Positions 5,425 to 5,628 of a stretch of DNA of 5,628 bases are shown piece after piece. Where the stretch lies: the NCBI GenBank assembly GCA_011321985.1, contig DROB01000217.1:1-5628 (forward strand), in the 5' to 3' direction. Position 1 is the stretch's first letter; every line of letters starts with the position of its first letter. The stretch comes from Gammaproteobacteria bacterium (GTDB lineage: Bacteria > Pseudomonadota > Gammaproteobacteria > SZUA-229). A model generated the notes under the pieces. That model had not been told where the DNA came from. It ran no database searches and saw only the letters and a program-made list of their open reading frames with translations. The translations under genes and the position numbers were made by a program.

Positions 5425-5489
5425 GGATGAAACGGTGGTTTTAATTGATGGGTGGCAGTCTATCAAAATAAGGGCGGTTAGCAGGTTTA

Positions 5490-5519
5490 ATTAATGGAAG
5501 TAATCTTAGGTCGTGTAAA
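5490..5519 (-). promoter_or_regulatory. Weak candidate promoter of bepA
   Basis: On the minus strand TTTACA (5519-5514, five of six consensus bases) is followed after 18 bases by ATTAAT (5495-5490, four of six). The start would lie about 60 bases before the ATG at 5424. It is the best pair seen in a short AT-rich region. Confidence 0.25.
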
Positions 5520-5616
5520 CGGCAGAAAGTTGCCTGTGCAAACAAAGCTTCTGTCGTCTTTCTCATGATATTTTTATTTCACCCTTGCATTTACCTGAAA
5601 CCCGGTGGCAGTAATG

Positions 5617-5624
5617 AAGGGAGG
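5617..5624 (+). promoter_or_regulatory. Shine-Dalgarno-like sequence at the right edge for a divergent gene
   Basis: AAGGGAGG lies four bases before the end of the window on the plus strand, and no start codon follows within it. The ATG at 5614 is followed in frame by a TAA within five codons. This suggests a plus-strand gene starting within about ten bases beyond the edge, divergent from bepA. Confidence 0.4.
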
Positions 5625-5628
5625 ATAA

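Noticed and set aside
5425..5466. TTG start extending BepA by 14 residues
   Set aside because: The extension would put a polar stretch ahead of a well-formed signal peptide that begins at the ATG at 5424, and no Shine-Dalgarno supports the TTG.

Overview
The window looks like chromosome from a sulfur-oxidising gammaproteobacterium of moderate base composition. Four things point there. The order queE, queC, tRNA-Lys is one I know from gammaproteobacteria such as Pseudomonas. There is a BepA-type M48 protease. There is a compact soxXYZA cluster. Finally, the intergenic repeats resemble the REP-like elements (GTAG head plus hairpin) scattered through gammaproteobacterial genomes. The species cannot be fixed from this sequence. 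The soxXYZA arrangement, with no soxB or soxCD beside it, resembles Thiomicrospira/Hydrogenovibrio-type genomes, where the sox genes are split over several loci.

Layout. Positions 1-1185 (+ strand) hold the 3' end of queE, a REP-like hairpin, a complete queC, tRNA-Lys(UUU) and an intrinsic terminator. QueE and QueC carry out consecutive steps towards preQ0, the precursor of queuosine. Positions 1222-3468 (- strand) are the sox operon, read right to left: promoter and dyad-rich operator region, soxX, soxY, soxZ, soxA, then a strong hairpin terminator that meets the tRNA terminator tail to tail. Positions 3469-4029 have no gene; the main content is a 255-bp nested imperfect palindrome built from several different repeat modules. 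Positions 4030-5424 (- strand) encode a BepA-like periplasmic metalloprotease/chaperone. The last 200 bases are its upstream region and end in a Shine-Dalgarno-like sequence for a probable divergent + strand gene just outside the window.

How the genes work together. SoxYZ is the periplasmic carrier: sulfur intermediates are held on the Cys of the GGCGG tail of SoxY. SoxXA is the c-type cytochrome that oxidatively joins thiosulfate to that Cys. SoxB (sulfate release) and SoxCD (sulfane dehydrogenase) are needed for complete turnover and are not in the window, so they must lie elsewhere or, for SoxCD, be absent (the branched pathway that stores sulfur). BepA and the queuosine genes are housekeeping neighbours with no evident link to sulfur oxidation.

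I found no clearly new gene system. The items most worth a second look are the mosaic palindrome upstream of the sox operon, the perfect 16-bp dyad just downstream of the predicted soxX start site, and the position of the sox cluster directly behind a tRNA-Lys locus.
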